Position numbers and translations under genes: made by a program | DNA from: Xestospongia bergquistia | Taxonomy: Eukaryota; Porifera; Demospongiae; Haplosclerida; Petrosiidae | Direction of reading: 5' to 3' | Assembly: GCA_963965975.1 (NCBI GenBank) | Contig: OZ014411.1 | Span: 14,958,501-15,022,500, forward strand | DNA: 64,000 bases | Shown here: positions 42,201 through 54,237 of the stretch, piece after piece | How the letters are laid out: each line of letters opens with the position of its first letter | Numbering within the stretch: the first letter of the stretch is position 1 | Notes under the pieces: model-generated | The model's database searches: none | The model's input: the letters and a program-made list of their open reading frames with translations, nothing else | What the model was told of the DNA's origin: nothing

Positions 42201-45200
42201 TGTTTAGCATAAAAGTAGTTGATTAGACTCATACTTTGTAATGTTGTCTATGTTTATAATGTTACTAGTGTACTCATGTAATGAATACATGTATGTAACA
42301 CTACTAGTGTAGATGATGTACAAATGTTATAATATATATTTTAGTTCACATTAATGTGGTAATTATAATTTATTTAGGTGGGATCTACTCCAGTCATATT
42401 AGCAGCAAAGAGGGGACATAAGGATATTGTTTTGATTTTAGCACAGAAAGGAGCCAATCTAGACATTGTTAACAAAGTAAGTGTTCATGTACATATGTTA
42501 TAAACAAATCTTGTATGACTGAGGATAAAATGTGGTTGTCTTAACAAAATATGGAAAATGAATGATTATCACAATGAAACTATTTTTTAGTAAAATTAGA
42601 ATAAAGATTAAAATTTTAATAAATTTTCTAATAATCTATTCCAATGCACACAAATATAACGGTGAATTGTCAAGATGTAAAACAACATCTTTGAATTTCT
42701 CTTTAAAATTATGATTATATATATATATATATATTGAATAATTGTTGGTAACATGGTTTGGCATAATGTATTGTTAATATATGAATAGTAAACAAGAATG
42801 ACTACAGTAAACCATGCCTATATATTGTTTATATCACTGAAGCCATACACTAAACATACTATGGGGTGCAATTTAATATGTGAAATTGAAACTGCTTACT
42901 AACATGATGTCACTTTTTGCATTTTCAATTTTAGTACTGAATTTATTTTTTTTTCTTTTGCCATATAATGTTATTGTTACGTGAACACAAAATCATTATT
43001 CTACAAGCCTGCAGGACACCATTTTTATTTATTATTCATTGCATAATTAAAATTATTATAATGAATAATAACAAGTAAAACGTCTTTAGACCTCACTAAG
43101 ATATAAAAACTGTGCTGCCATTACTTTTGTGACAACAATATTCAACATCCACATTATGCAAGAATTTTGTTATTATAGAGTTATGTAATCATCAGTAGCA
43201 TCAAATTAACGTCATGATGCCTTTATACTGTTTAACATATAGCTATCAGACCCAGAATGGTAAAACACTAATATGTAACACAGTCATTGTACATATGTAT
43301 GCATAGTCATGTATGAAGTACATGACTATTTGTGACAAGGTCAGTCTATGAGTTATTGTATTGTTAATCTACTTTAACACAGGATGGCAATACTGCATTG
43401 CATATTGCTTGCAAAGAAGGTCGTATAAACATTATACAATCCTTGCTATGTTATGGAGCAGATATGACTATTAAGAATAAAGAGGGTAACACTCCATTAG
43501 ATGAATGTCAAGACACAAGCAAGGATGAAATTGTTAGTCTTGTCTCTGAGTACAATCCAAAACGAGGTGAGACATTAAACAAAGACTATGTAGCACTCCT
43601 GATTTTTTATTTAGTTTTGGAAGATGTGTCTAAATGGAATATTGAGCACCTCAATGAAGAGCAAATTTTTGAAAAACTAGAGTATGGAGTCAAATTTATT
43701 ATCCCACCATCATCAGTGGAAGTAGGGCAAGAAGTCAAAACGAATGTCAACGTAGTTGCACCAGAAGAGTCAGAGATCATCTTGCCTCCTGATGTTGAGC
43801 TTGTTAGCTGTTTCTATAAAATTGAAATAAGAGGAAAGTTCTCTAGACCTATTGAGGTTTATATTCAACACAATGTTGAGCTAAGGTCACAAAAGGAAAG
43901 CCAACAGCTAGCATTTATCAGGGCTAAAGGACCACCACCCTACAAGTTTGAGTTGTTACAAACTGAATCAGACCAAGTGTTCAGTCCTTACGACAATTCT
44001 GGTGTTGTAAGAACTTCCAATTTCTCTTTTCTTGCTATTGTCATCAAAAAAATAAAGAGTGTTCTATTTCGACAGCCATCTCACAGTTATGTAATGACAG
44101 TCTTCCTCAAGGAGATGATGACATTTTGCTGGGAAATACAAGCAGTGGTCACAAAAAATCTTGGACTTTTTCTTGAGGTATGTAGTCATAAGAAAAAGAG
44201 AACTATAATACCATATTACCACTGTATGCATGTGTTTTGGTCTATATTAGAGAATAAACACCGAGAAACGTTTTGAAAATTGGAAAAGGATAGATCCAGT
44301 TACTATTTTTGATCCTGACATCAATGAAGTTACAATTACTAATGAGTGTTATGACATTAAACCAATGATGAATCCATTTCAAGTGAAGTCCTAGTTGATG
44401 TTGTGAAGTTAAATTTTGTATTGTTAAAGGTTTCTAGGAAACTCATTGATCGATGTCAACCAGACACTGCTGTACTTCCTTACTTAAAATTTAAAGTCTC
44501 TCTCAAAGATGAGAAGAAACTCACTGACCTAGAGCTGACTTTTAATGGAATAAGTGAACAAATGAGTTTGGTAATTGCTTGTTATGAATTGCAACAAATA
44601 CAGGAGACAACAAGTAAGTGACATTAAAGATAGAATATACTCATGTTATATCAGCATAAAATATTGCCTAAGCTTTTCCAAAATATTGAAGTAATATAAT
44701 GAATGTGTGTTCCTTTTGTTATTATAGGTCACTCTACCAGCACTCTTTCCACCCCTACTCCTACTACTGTCAGCATACCTACTTCCACTCCTACTAATGC
44801 AAGTACTTCCACTAGTAGTCCTTCTTCTATCTATACACAGTCCTCATATCCATTAGGAATATCTGATGAATTATTATGTGAGTTATGCAATATGAAAGTT
44901 AATGGATAAGTTGTCATTAACTTAATTGAATTAACTTTCACATTTTCTCATTATTAGGTAAAGAGCCCAAGAAAAAACACCTGATGACACTACTTCACAA
45001 AATTAAAGACAAGTGGAATACCATTGGTGAACAACTTGAAGTGCGTTATGGTGATATAAAGTCTGCTGAATATAATGTGAAATATGATGATACCACAAAA
45101 CTCTCAGAAGTCCTTCAGGTGTGGATAGATAAGAGAACATGTGAAGTGTCTTGGAGAATGATCATCACTGTTGTCAAGGAGCCACCTGTAGAAAACAAAG

Positions 45201-45842
45201 CAGTAGCTGAGAAAGTGTATCAATTCTTAACAAGACCTGATATCAGGAATGATTATCTCTCTTCTCATCAACCTGGTAAAGTTAACAAAATTGTTTTTAA
45301 CACCTGTTTCCGTGTCACTCTATAGGTCAAGTGATTACCACTTTTAATTCTCCACCTCCAGTTCAATCAAAACCTTCTGAGATAAGAGGTATAACTATAT
45401 AGCTAAATATTAAATGACTCGTTTGTATATTGCAGATCATCCTACTACTAAACCTCTAATTGCACCAAAACCAGCCAAAAAGAAAGGTACCCACAACTAA
45501 ATAGACTCGTAGATATACTCATATAGGTCAATCTTTATCTGGTGCCCAACCTCCAAATATACCACAACTTGGTGAGAAAGTAGATATGCAACAGCTAGAC
45601 AAATTTCTTTCTATACCATGAACATATTTAAAGAGATTTAGAGATTTAAATATTTAATCTCTTTCCAGTGAAAGTAGTAGATGAAATGGAACAAGAAGCT
45701 CCCTTACAGTCAACTAATCCTATTGGAGTAAGTTAATCAGTTATTATGATTTATTACTATGACATTATGTGACATAATTACATAAAACTCTTACATATTG
45801 TAGTATAACATGTTTCACAAAGTAGTAATTATAAACACAAAT

Positions 45843-45880
<38 letters not shown>

Positions 45881-47296
45881 GCACGCACAAAGACACACAC
45901 AAATATACATATATATACATGTAAATGTGTCTATTAATATTATGATCGGATCCCTCTATTAGTTTGCTGCTCATTGTCTTCATAAACAAGCTAAACAATG
46001 GGAAGAGAAAGACAATGTTATGATACTAGCTACTAAACGCATGGCCAGACTGATGATGCAAATGTCAAAGTTTTCCCAGTAAGTGTTATAGAGTGAAATG
46101 TATACTTCAGTATGTAGTTTATAAAAAGTTCATGGAACTAAACATTACAAATACAAGATAATTGTCTATATTTAGCATTGAAATTAGTACTATACCCTGA
46201 GTAAATGTATTAATGTATTACTTTCAGTTTGATAATAATTATGATAACCTCTCCTCTATAGAGATGAAGAAGGTGATGTAAATTCTATTGAAGATTTTAT
46301 CAAAACAGCTAATCTTATTGTCAAAGATAGTAAGGAGGTTGTTAAAATAGCTACATAAGTTGCTGAGCTCTGTATAGACACACAACTGAAAAATGTGAGA
46401 TACGGACTTTGATAACAAAAATATTAATACATAGAGAACCTTTAATGTGTGCATGTGAGTAATAAAATTATAATTAGTTAAGACTTCTTATACGAATTGA
46501 TTAAAGCTACGACATTTATTCACACCTGACTTTATTTGTTTGCAAACTTCTCTTTAATTCCACAAATTCCTTTATAGACTCTGTTGCAAGCTCTTGATGG
46601 TATTCCAACTTATGCCACACAACTCAAAATAAATGTTGGTGTGCATGCAAGAAGAGATGGTAAGCCATGAACTGTATGAGGAGTATTAGTACTCAACCAT
46701 TGACAAAACTCAGAAAACAGAAATATACTTATTTCACCAAGACAATATTTTTCCCTTTCATTAATAATAAGATTAAGAGAGTAACAGTAGCAACTAATAG
46801 TGACATGGTAGTTTTGTAATGTTTTAAATAATTAGAATTTGTCTAAAAATATAAGTGTATAAATTCACATAGTCATCATGTTGTACAACTCATTCTACAA
46901 ATGTCAAAACAAACTACAAGATTTGACATATTGTGTCTTACAGAGTAACTAAAGTACTATGTTCCACACGGTGGCTACTCTCATGATTAAAGCTGTTGTC
47001 AATTTTATAATAGTTTGGCTACATTATTATTGTATAATATTAATGTTTCTTTATATTACATATGTACATATATGTATGTTACATATAATATTACAATGTA
47101 TCTTAACCACCATGTCTAATTCCTTGATTTTATAGACCTAGAAGGAGATATAGAAGCTACTAGTTTGTTGACAGTTAATGCTGAGAATCTTATGACTGCT
47201 GTTGGTGTAGTACTTAACACCACAGAGAGTGCTTTAGTAAAAGTACCTCCAGAAGCTCGTGTATGCTTGACGGGTCTGAGCTGGATTAAAAAATAA
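39299..47296 (+). CDS. Ankyrin-ZU5-UPA-Death-vinculin tail protein, copy B (stop in tail)
   Basis: Exons: 39299-39397, 42378-42476, 43383-43566, 43615-44177, 44251-44382, 44430-44613, 44728-44877, 44958-45275, 45326-45388, 45436-45486, 45527-45571, 45669-45727, 45963-46078, 46262-46394, 46578-46659, 47136-47296. All 16 junctions keep phase and the sum is 2,439 nt (813 codons). Domains run in the order of copy A, with a longer Ser/Thr/Pro link (STPTPTTVSIPTSTPTNAST) before the Death domain (WNTIGEQLEVRYGDIKSAEY). The tail has KRMARLMMQMSKFSQ, IPTYATQLKINVGVHA and NAENLMTAVGV. TAA at 46,356-46,358 (codon 720) falls in the second tail helix where copy A has CAA. Translation would end there, removing about 93 residues. 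It is either an early pseudogene or a truncated paralogue. The start is not found. Confidence 0.78.
39735..40925. repeat. Intronic minisatellite, ~135-bp unit (copy B)
   Basis: Same nine units as 3,240-4,430, with unit order and unit-specific variants preserved. The array has therefore not been turned over since the large duplication. Confidence 0.85.
43567..43614 (+). other. 48-bp micro-intron, in frame if retained
   Basis: GTGAG...TTTAG, length divisible by three and free of stops, unlike the 49-bp version in copy A. Confidence 0.65.
45846..45900. repeat. (CA)n microsatellite
   Basis: CA repeats with GCAC variants in the intron before the first tail exon, at the position of the (TA)n tract of copy A. 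Confidence 0.9.
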
Positions 47297-49020
47297 CACT
47301 GAACTATAGCAAAGTCAATTGCTTTATATGTACCTTTTAGTTAGTAGTGTAGTTTTTTAGCCATATTGGTATTTTGTAGTTGCTGATTTTGTTTTCCTTA
47401 AAATGATGTTATTTCAATTGAGTATTCACTAAAGTCTATTTAGTTTGACTTTTTAGGATGACTATAACTTAATTGTACTAATTGCTATTTAGTTCAAGTT
47501 GATGTCATTGGATTCCTTTCATTCTTTCAGTTCTTATATTGTGGAGTGATTTACATTTTAGCTAAGTTTCTTATTAGTAAGTAAGGAAACCCAGCAAAAT
47601 GGAGAATCTGACTTCTTATCATAGTACACATGACACAACAGATTATAATGACACATAAGTAAAAACAAATTTATTATAAATACATATAATTGTTGCTGGG
47701 CCAATGCAAAATGTCATGATTGTAACATCTTCTATAAATAGATATATAGATGGAAAGATTGTGAATACCTTACTGATAAATGATAATCTGTTTTACAACT
47801 TGAGTCCGACATAGATATTAGAGTACTAGAATGTCTAATAAAGTGACTTACTATTTACATGAGTTCACTTTGTGTACATTGTAGATACAGCCCTGTCTGG
47901 TGATCAATCAATATGATATTTACTCTAGCTTGTGAAATTATTATGCAAATATATATATCAGGTATAATCTCTTGTAGGAATAGTAGCTTTTAAAAAAGCC
48001 TATTAAAAGTTTTGGAAATCATTTTAAAAAATGAAGAAAGGATGCTAAGAAACCTTGTGTAATAAAATGACAGAAATAAGAGAATTGACAATTGCTGCAA
48101 TGTTATTGTTCAGCTGAAGATGCTTGTTGTATAGGTGGTAATTGAATGTGTCAATAATAATACTGTATGAGTTATTACTGCTAAAGCCGGCAAACACTGA
48201 AGCTGAGTTCATGGTGGTGACTAAATTAAAGAGTCACCACTTATCTTGTTAGAGTGACTACTATACCACATGAAATAACATCTCTGTAGACTCAAATAAA
48301 GAATACTTGATGGACAACTTGCAAATCAAATTATTAAACCAGACACAGTTTTTTCTTATAATCAACAAAAGCACAAACTCTTTTGTAATAGTTGCTTTCG
48401 AAAAAGCAATTTAATCAAACAGAGCAGGAATAATACATGAATTATTTTTGTTGCAATCACAATTAACGCTAAGAGTGTCTTTTGTAATATTTGAATGGTG
48501 TTTAACAATGAGTTATGATTATGAAATCATGATTGCCAGAGAAGAAGTAGTGCACATAAATCGGAGACAAAGATTAAGGTGACATTTTAAAGGAGAGAAG
48601 AAACAATGAAGCAAGACAAAGTAGACTGAATGGTATCAGAACAATAAAGAAAGTAATTGTAAATGGAGACTAATGATAAAAAAAGACTGGCTACAAATAC
48701 TGTTTATAAAAGACTGTGAAAATTAAGAGAAGACTGAAACTGAACAGATAATGCAACATCAATACCTTAATGAAGCATGCAACAACAAAAATGGACTGAA
48801 AATAATAGTAGTTATAGTTGTACATGTGTATATGTATACACACACACATGTATATATATATGCACATGTATAGGTCAATTAATATTTTGTTTTATAACAA
48901 TTGCCATATAATTCCTCTTGTTACAGTTAACAAACATTGGCTGTTATATATTATTTGTGCGGAAAAGGGGATATAAGTTATCACTCAACATAACAAAAAT
49001 GTCAGTGTCAAACAACATGC
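47297..49020. other. AT-rich intergenic DNA, no gene seen
   Basis: Homology to copy A ends near 47,430. The rest has only short, AT-biased open frames. Confidence 0.5.
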
Positions 49021-49031
49021 TGTCTAGCCTA

Positions 49032-49219
49032 TATAAAGACTAGAGCTGTGCCACTCAGCTGTCATCAGGTTACTCAATCTAGCTATTACATTGTACAATA
49101 TTAATATTTTATACTATTGTGACTTATGTTTGAATTGATATTCAATTTTATTACCTATTATGTCAGACTCTAGTAATGTTATGCTTGAGAATTGCTGGAA
49201 TTACAAAGAACCTCACATT
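49032..49219 (+). promoter_or_regulatory. Possible TATA promoter and first coding exon
   Basis: A clean TATAAAG box at 49,032-49,038 is followed by a less AT-rich leader, then ATG at 49,160 and 20 codons (MSDSSNVMLENCWNYKEPHI) ending at an ATT/GTAAGT donor (49,220). This is the arrangement expected of a gene start, but no downstream exon could be linked to it. Confidence 0.3.
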
Positions 49220-50322
49220 GTAAGTAAATTCAATTTCACATGTACAATTTACACTAACTGTCTGTATCCTTAATATCACTGTATTATTGTTAAGATATAA
49301 GAGTATACCACTTACTTACATAGTTCATGTAGTTCAACAAATGAACTCTCTTGATCAGAAAAGATATGCAGAACTGTTCTGTTATAAATTAGATGGTGAC
49401 AAACCTACATCAAAAATCTAGTGTCTAATTTATGAGATGTTAAACAGAATCTTAATTTTGGAAAATTAATGTTAATCAGTATATTAGTTATGTCTGATGT
49501 CTACTATATATGCAGTTTAAATGGCTCTATAATGGTTAAATCAACTGTTAAATGCATTTTGTAACATGTAGGATGAATATATTAAACCAAGAAATGTAAT
49601 TTTACCTCTGGCCAAAGAATATGCAAAAAATTAAACAGTGTTAATTATCTAAATACAAACAGGAGCATGTATGGAAGAAGGACTTCATATTTTTCTCGTT
49701 AGGACTCCATGACAAAGATCAACTGTGTCTGCCTTATCTCCAATGTAGTGAATTAATGTTATTGAGTACTCAGTAACATTAATTTACTTTCAAGTCACAA
49801 TCACTCTCAATTATAGGTTGGGTGGCATATTGTTGAAAGTGTTTGAAATAACCATTCTTAAAATTAAATTACGTTATTTTATTGAAGAGCATTTTGCCTA
49901 TGAAATGGAACTTGGTTACATTACCATTTGTCTTAATATTTAGAGCTTAAAATGATTCCATAGAAAATTTAGAAAGAATTAGTCCTCTACTTTAAATTTG
50001 CTTTATATATGCAAACCATATATATATATATATTGATATACATGACAAATAATAAATTACAATTGTAATTTATTATTTGTGATGTGTTGATATGCATGTG
50101 TGTGCACACTTTATGGATAATTAAGCTTGAATATAATATCTGATTTTATTTATAGGCTTAAGCTCTTTAGCTCACTGGATTTCAGAGTCTATGTTTATTA
50201 GCTACTCATTATGTATTTATGTATATATATACTATCTAGAAGTTAGTGCTGTACATGATGTATGCATACTAAACTATTCATCAATTAAACTAAATTATAG
50301 TTCAGTATATACATACATACAA

Positions 50323-50387
<65 letters not shown>

Positions 50388-52038
50388 TAGACCAAATCAA
50401 ATAAGCTTGGATTGATACTGCTGTTTGCATCAAAAATGATTTTTACATGATATTAATTTAAGAATTTGTTTGTTAGTATAAATAGAAAATCACATACAAT
50501 TACTATTATAATATATTTTTATTTCTTAAATGAAAAAACACATTATGTAATTGTTTTGAAAGATAGCTGACAAACTAGATATACAAAGACTGTAGAATGA
50601 CTGTATGTGAAAGACTAAATATAAAACTATAAAATATTGCCGGAAGTATATATATATAGACAGAGAAGACATGTACTATAAGCAAAGCTTCAATAATTCG
50701 AGCATTGTCAGCTATGCTCATTGTCACAATACTTGCAGTACATTAGGTTTAACATTAAATATTGAAAGTTATTTGGTTAAAAAGATGCAGTTAATTTATT
50801 TCTTTGTATCAAAAGTTGCTTAGAACAGTATAAAAAATTATGAAAATGGACAAATTAATATTATGTAATCAAGTATAATTACCATGCCAAAAAACATAAA
50901 TCATAATTTTCATACTTGTCCAATTGATTTATAATATTTTCTTTAATTTTTGTGAAGTTATTAAATTTAGTGCCTGCCACCAATTCTAGATCCATTTCAT
51001 TTGCTTCATCTCAAAATGCTCTCAGCTGTAACTGATTTCACTGCAGCTGTTTTCTGTTGACTTATCTTAACATCATGTTTAGATGGCAATTATTTCTGTT
51101 TAAAATAAATGTAAATGTATTGTTTATATTACAACACAAAGAAGCAGGTGCTTATTTCTTTGAATATTGGTGGATTACCATCATATTTGCAAAGGTTGAA
51201 AAGTGTGCACCATACCCTCTGATATAGCTAGTGAAGAGACCACAAAGAGACTGGTTGACAGTATAACTTAGCAATGTTGTCAAATGGAGCTTTCTCAAGA
51301 GATTTGTACACTTTATGCTCACCTCATCCAAAGCTGTTGCTCTGCTTGAATATTTACAGATTGTACACAGTTCTTTTGAGTTCTTCTTAATACAATTTAC
51401 AATATTCCTGTAGCATCTGAAGAACATTGTGTCTTCTTCAGAACACATCCACAACCAAAACTACTAGATATAATTTTTCGTGTTTGAAGATAAAATGACA
51501 CTAATCTTTAGGTTCTCCCTGCAATGATCAATTTTATCATTATAATATTTGTACTGTAAATGCAAGTGATTTGACAAATTTGATGAACAATCTGAACAGG
51601 GAACCTATTTTTTCATAATAAGTATCTGATTGAATATGATCATGCTGTCGTGGATTGCATGGAACAAATATTACTATAAAAAATGAAATTTTTTCATATA
51701 ATAATGTTTGTAAATATAATTATATATAAATTAATAGATTATATTGTCTCAAAAAAACCTAGTCACTCTTCAAATTGAACATGATTGAGAATTTTCTATG
51801 TTGCCTCATGATAATATATTGTGATTTATTGAAATACTAACAATACAGTGCCCTAATCAATAGGTAATTACCAGCAGCGAGAGTCACTTTTGCATAAATT
51901 ATCACTATATCAATCTGTTTTTCTTTACATGGTCATAAAAGGGTGGTATTACCACTATTAGATATCCTTTAGATAAGTACATTCTTTCATTTAGTATCTG
52001 TATTAGATATCTTACTGAGTTTGATCTTTGTAATTAAG
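49220..52038. other. AT-rich stretch with microsatellites and a perfect palindrome
   Basis: Contains a perfect 36-bp palindrome at 50,045-50,080 and an (ACAT)n/(AT)n tract at 50,310-50,384. A 100-codon minus-strand open frame at 51,152-51,454 starts MWMCSEEDTMFFRCYRNIVN and is of normal base composition, but its product is not recognised and no splice context supports it. Confidence 0.45.
50045..50080. repeat. Perfect 36-bp palindrome
   Basis: Arm ACAAATAATAAATTACAA followed directly by its exact reverse complement, with no loop. Confidence 0.95.
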
Positions 52039-52720
52039 ATGGCAGATAAACCTTCAACTCTACACTAGCACTTCCTCTGTCACATCTCTCAAGACATTAG
52101 AGGAACAGCTATATACCTTAGCATCTATACCAACCCTAAGTTTATACAATGTCTCCATTTTTAATCAACAATATCTGGAGTATCTACCATTGGATCCTCA
52201 CAAGAAGATAGCTACGTCATCTCTTGTCCCAATTGTTGTCCTTACACTCAGTTACTTAAACAAACAGTAACATCTATAATCTAATGATCAAAGTGTCAGG
52301 AAATCAACAAATGATCTGTGAAATATGTACTACAACAAATGCAATAGGTTACTGTTAAGAAAGTGTTCAGTTCTCTATCCAAAATATAGACATTCATAAA
52401 AAATTTAGTTCAATTGCTCATCACAAGATAACAAATTTGAATTTGTCTCATTTGACTCTTCAGCAGACAAGCTGTCAACATCACAAGAAGCCTTTGAAGA
52501 TCTTTTGTGAAAAATGCAAACAGCTCTGCTAGAACATGATCATCATTTAGTCTCTGACTGTTATCTAAACATTCCCAGAAACTGAAAACAAGCTTGAAAC
52601 CTGTTAACAAGAATATCACTTATGTAACTGATGGTTAACTGCTCTGAGCTTATACACAGAGAGAATGAATACAAAGAACATTGAGAAGCGATTAAAGAGG
52701 AAATACGTGTCATGATGAAA
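52039..52720 (+). pseudogene. TRIM-like RING/B-box protein, decayed
   Basis: ATG at 52,039 (MADKPSTL). Frames then give SVTSLKTLEEQLYTL, a degraded RING ending in SYVISCPNCCPYTQLL, and MICEICTTTNAIGYC. The B-box 1 remainder reads IDIHKKFSSIAHHKITNLNL, and B-box 2 reads CQHHKKPLKIFCEKCKQLC, with the EHDHHLVSDCY remainder in a shifted frame. TAA after GYC (near 52,357) and TAG after QLC (near 52,532) plus shifts in the RING disable it. A possible coiled-coil remnant (EAIKEEIRVMMKEM) follows near 52,690. TRIM proteins are E3 ubiquitin ligases or signalling scaffolds; this copy is dead. Confidence 0.75.
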
Positions 52721-54237
52721 GAAATGAAATGCACTAAAGTGCTTAACCTCGCTGCAGTCTTATCCAGAGACTTTCTTTATATAATTTTGCTATATTTGTT
52801 TGTTTCAGTTAACATTCTTTGTGACATTACATTATGAAGATGAAACTGTTATACTTGTTGTTAGTTAATAATTGTGGAGATAGAATAGATAGATAATGAG
52901 TCTATTTAGAAGACTTTTTAAAATAATTGTTAATCAAACAAATTAAATATCAATTAATTAGAGTTAATGATATAGTTTCTTGTAAAAATATATAATATGA
53001 TTGAAACTAAAGAGTTTTTTCTTGTAAATCTAAAGGAATAAATGATGCATAATGCTATTATAGTTTCAATTACAGATGTATTACAGTTTCAAAAGAAATT
53101 GAATTCCAAACTTATTCAAGAAATCGAATTCTAATTGAACTCTATAATAATTAACTTCAATATCTTAGAAATTAAAGATAAGATTGACTTTTGACAAATT
53201 TTAGTAAAAAATGTTTTTTTGACAAATTTTAGTGAAAAAAATTTTTCGTTTCTCAATTAAAAATGTCAGTTCTTAGATTTCAGAATAATCATGAAAAAAT
53301 GAATTTCCTAGATGCAAATTATCAAGGGATAAGTTTGCATCGTAAAACATACACAAGATGTCTAACATTTCTTTTACACTGACACAGAGGGTTAAAAATA
53401 CATGACACTACTACAGGTAGAGAGGGTTAACAATATAGGATTACAGAACAATACAACAGACACAGAGGTTAACAATATATTATTAAAGTAATGACAAGAA
53501 AACATACAACTTGTTGTTAAATGTCTAAATCACATTACGATGTCTGTATGTACAACCCACAAACTGATGTTCAACCAATCTTAAGACAAAAGCTAAGCCA
53601 ATCAACCTCGAGATCCAAAGCAGAACAATGACCAGTGATCATTGTTGAAAAATTCTGCAGATGCTTAAGACACAAGCAGTTATTACTGCCCAGTGTTATA
53701 GAAAATCTATTAATGAAGACAAAAAATATCTAATAGTATTGTATATATAGTACATGATATTACCATTATCATCCCCAGTAGTTAAAAAACACTCAACTAG
53801 AACATCAACTACGGAATAAATGAACAATGAGAATTAAAGATATATAAAAGATCAACCTTACATTGAGTAGTTATTAGAGAACCTCACTACATCATCTCTA
53901 GTCCAGTTATCAATGTCTCACAATAAAATTAAAGGAAATAATTTGGTACAAGATTTTCAAATTAATGACTGATCAAACATATTTAAAAAGAAACTATCTA
54001 GTAGAAACCCATCATTTACATAATGTTATTTGGTAGAATATGTAATATGTAGGAAATTCACAATGAACAAATCATGACAAATTATACTATGTATAGATAT
54101 TACAGTACATGAACTCTGTGGATCATACACAACAAGAATATAAATATACATGATAATTGGTTGTAATAGAACAACCTCTGGCCTATAAAAATACATCAAA
54201 ATCAATGAAGTGAGTACATACAATGACATATAATATA
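52721..54237. other. AT-rich intergenic DNA, no gene seen
   Basis: Only short AT-biased frames. Homology to copy A resumes at about 54,238. Confidence 0.5.

Noticed and set aside
50191..50415. 74-codon frame with YIQTYIHTYIHTYI
   Set aside because: It is a translated (ACAT)n/(AT)n microsatellite.
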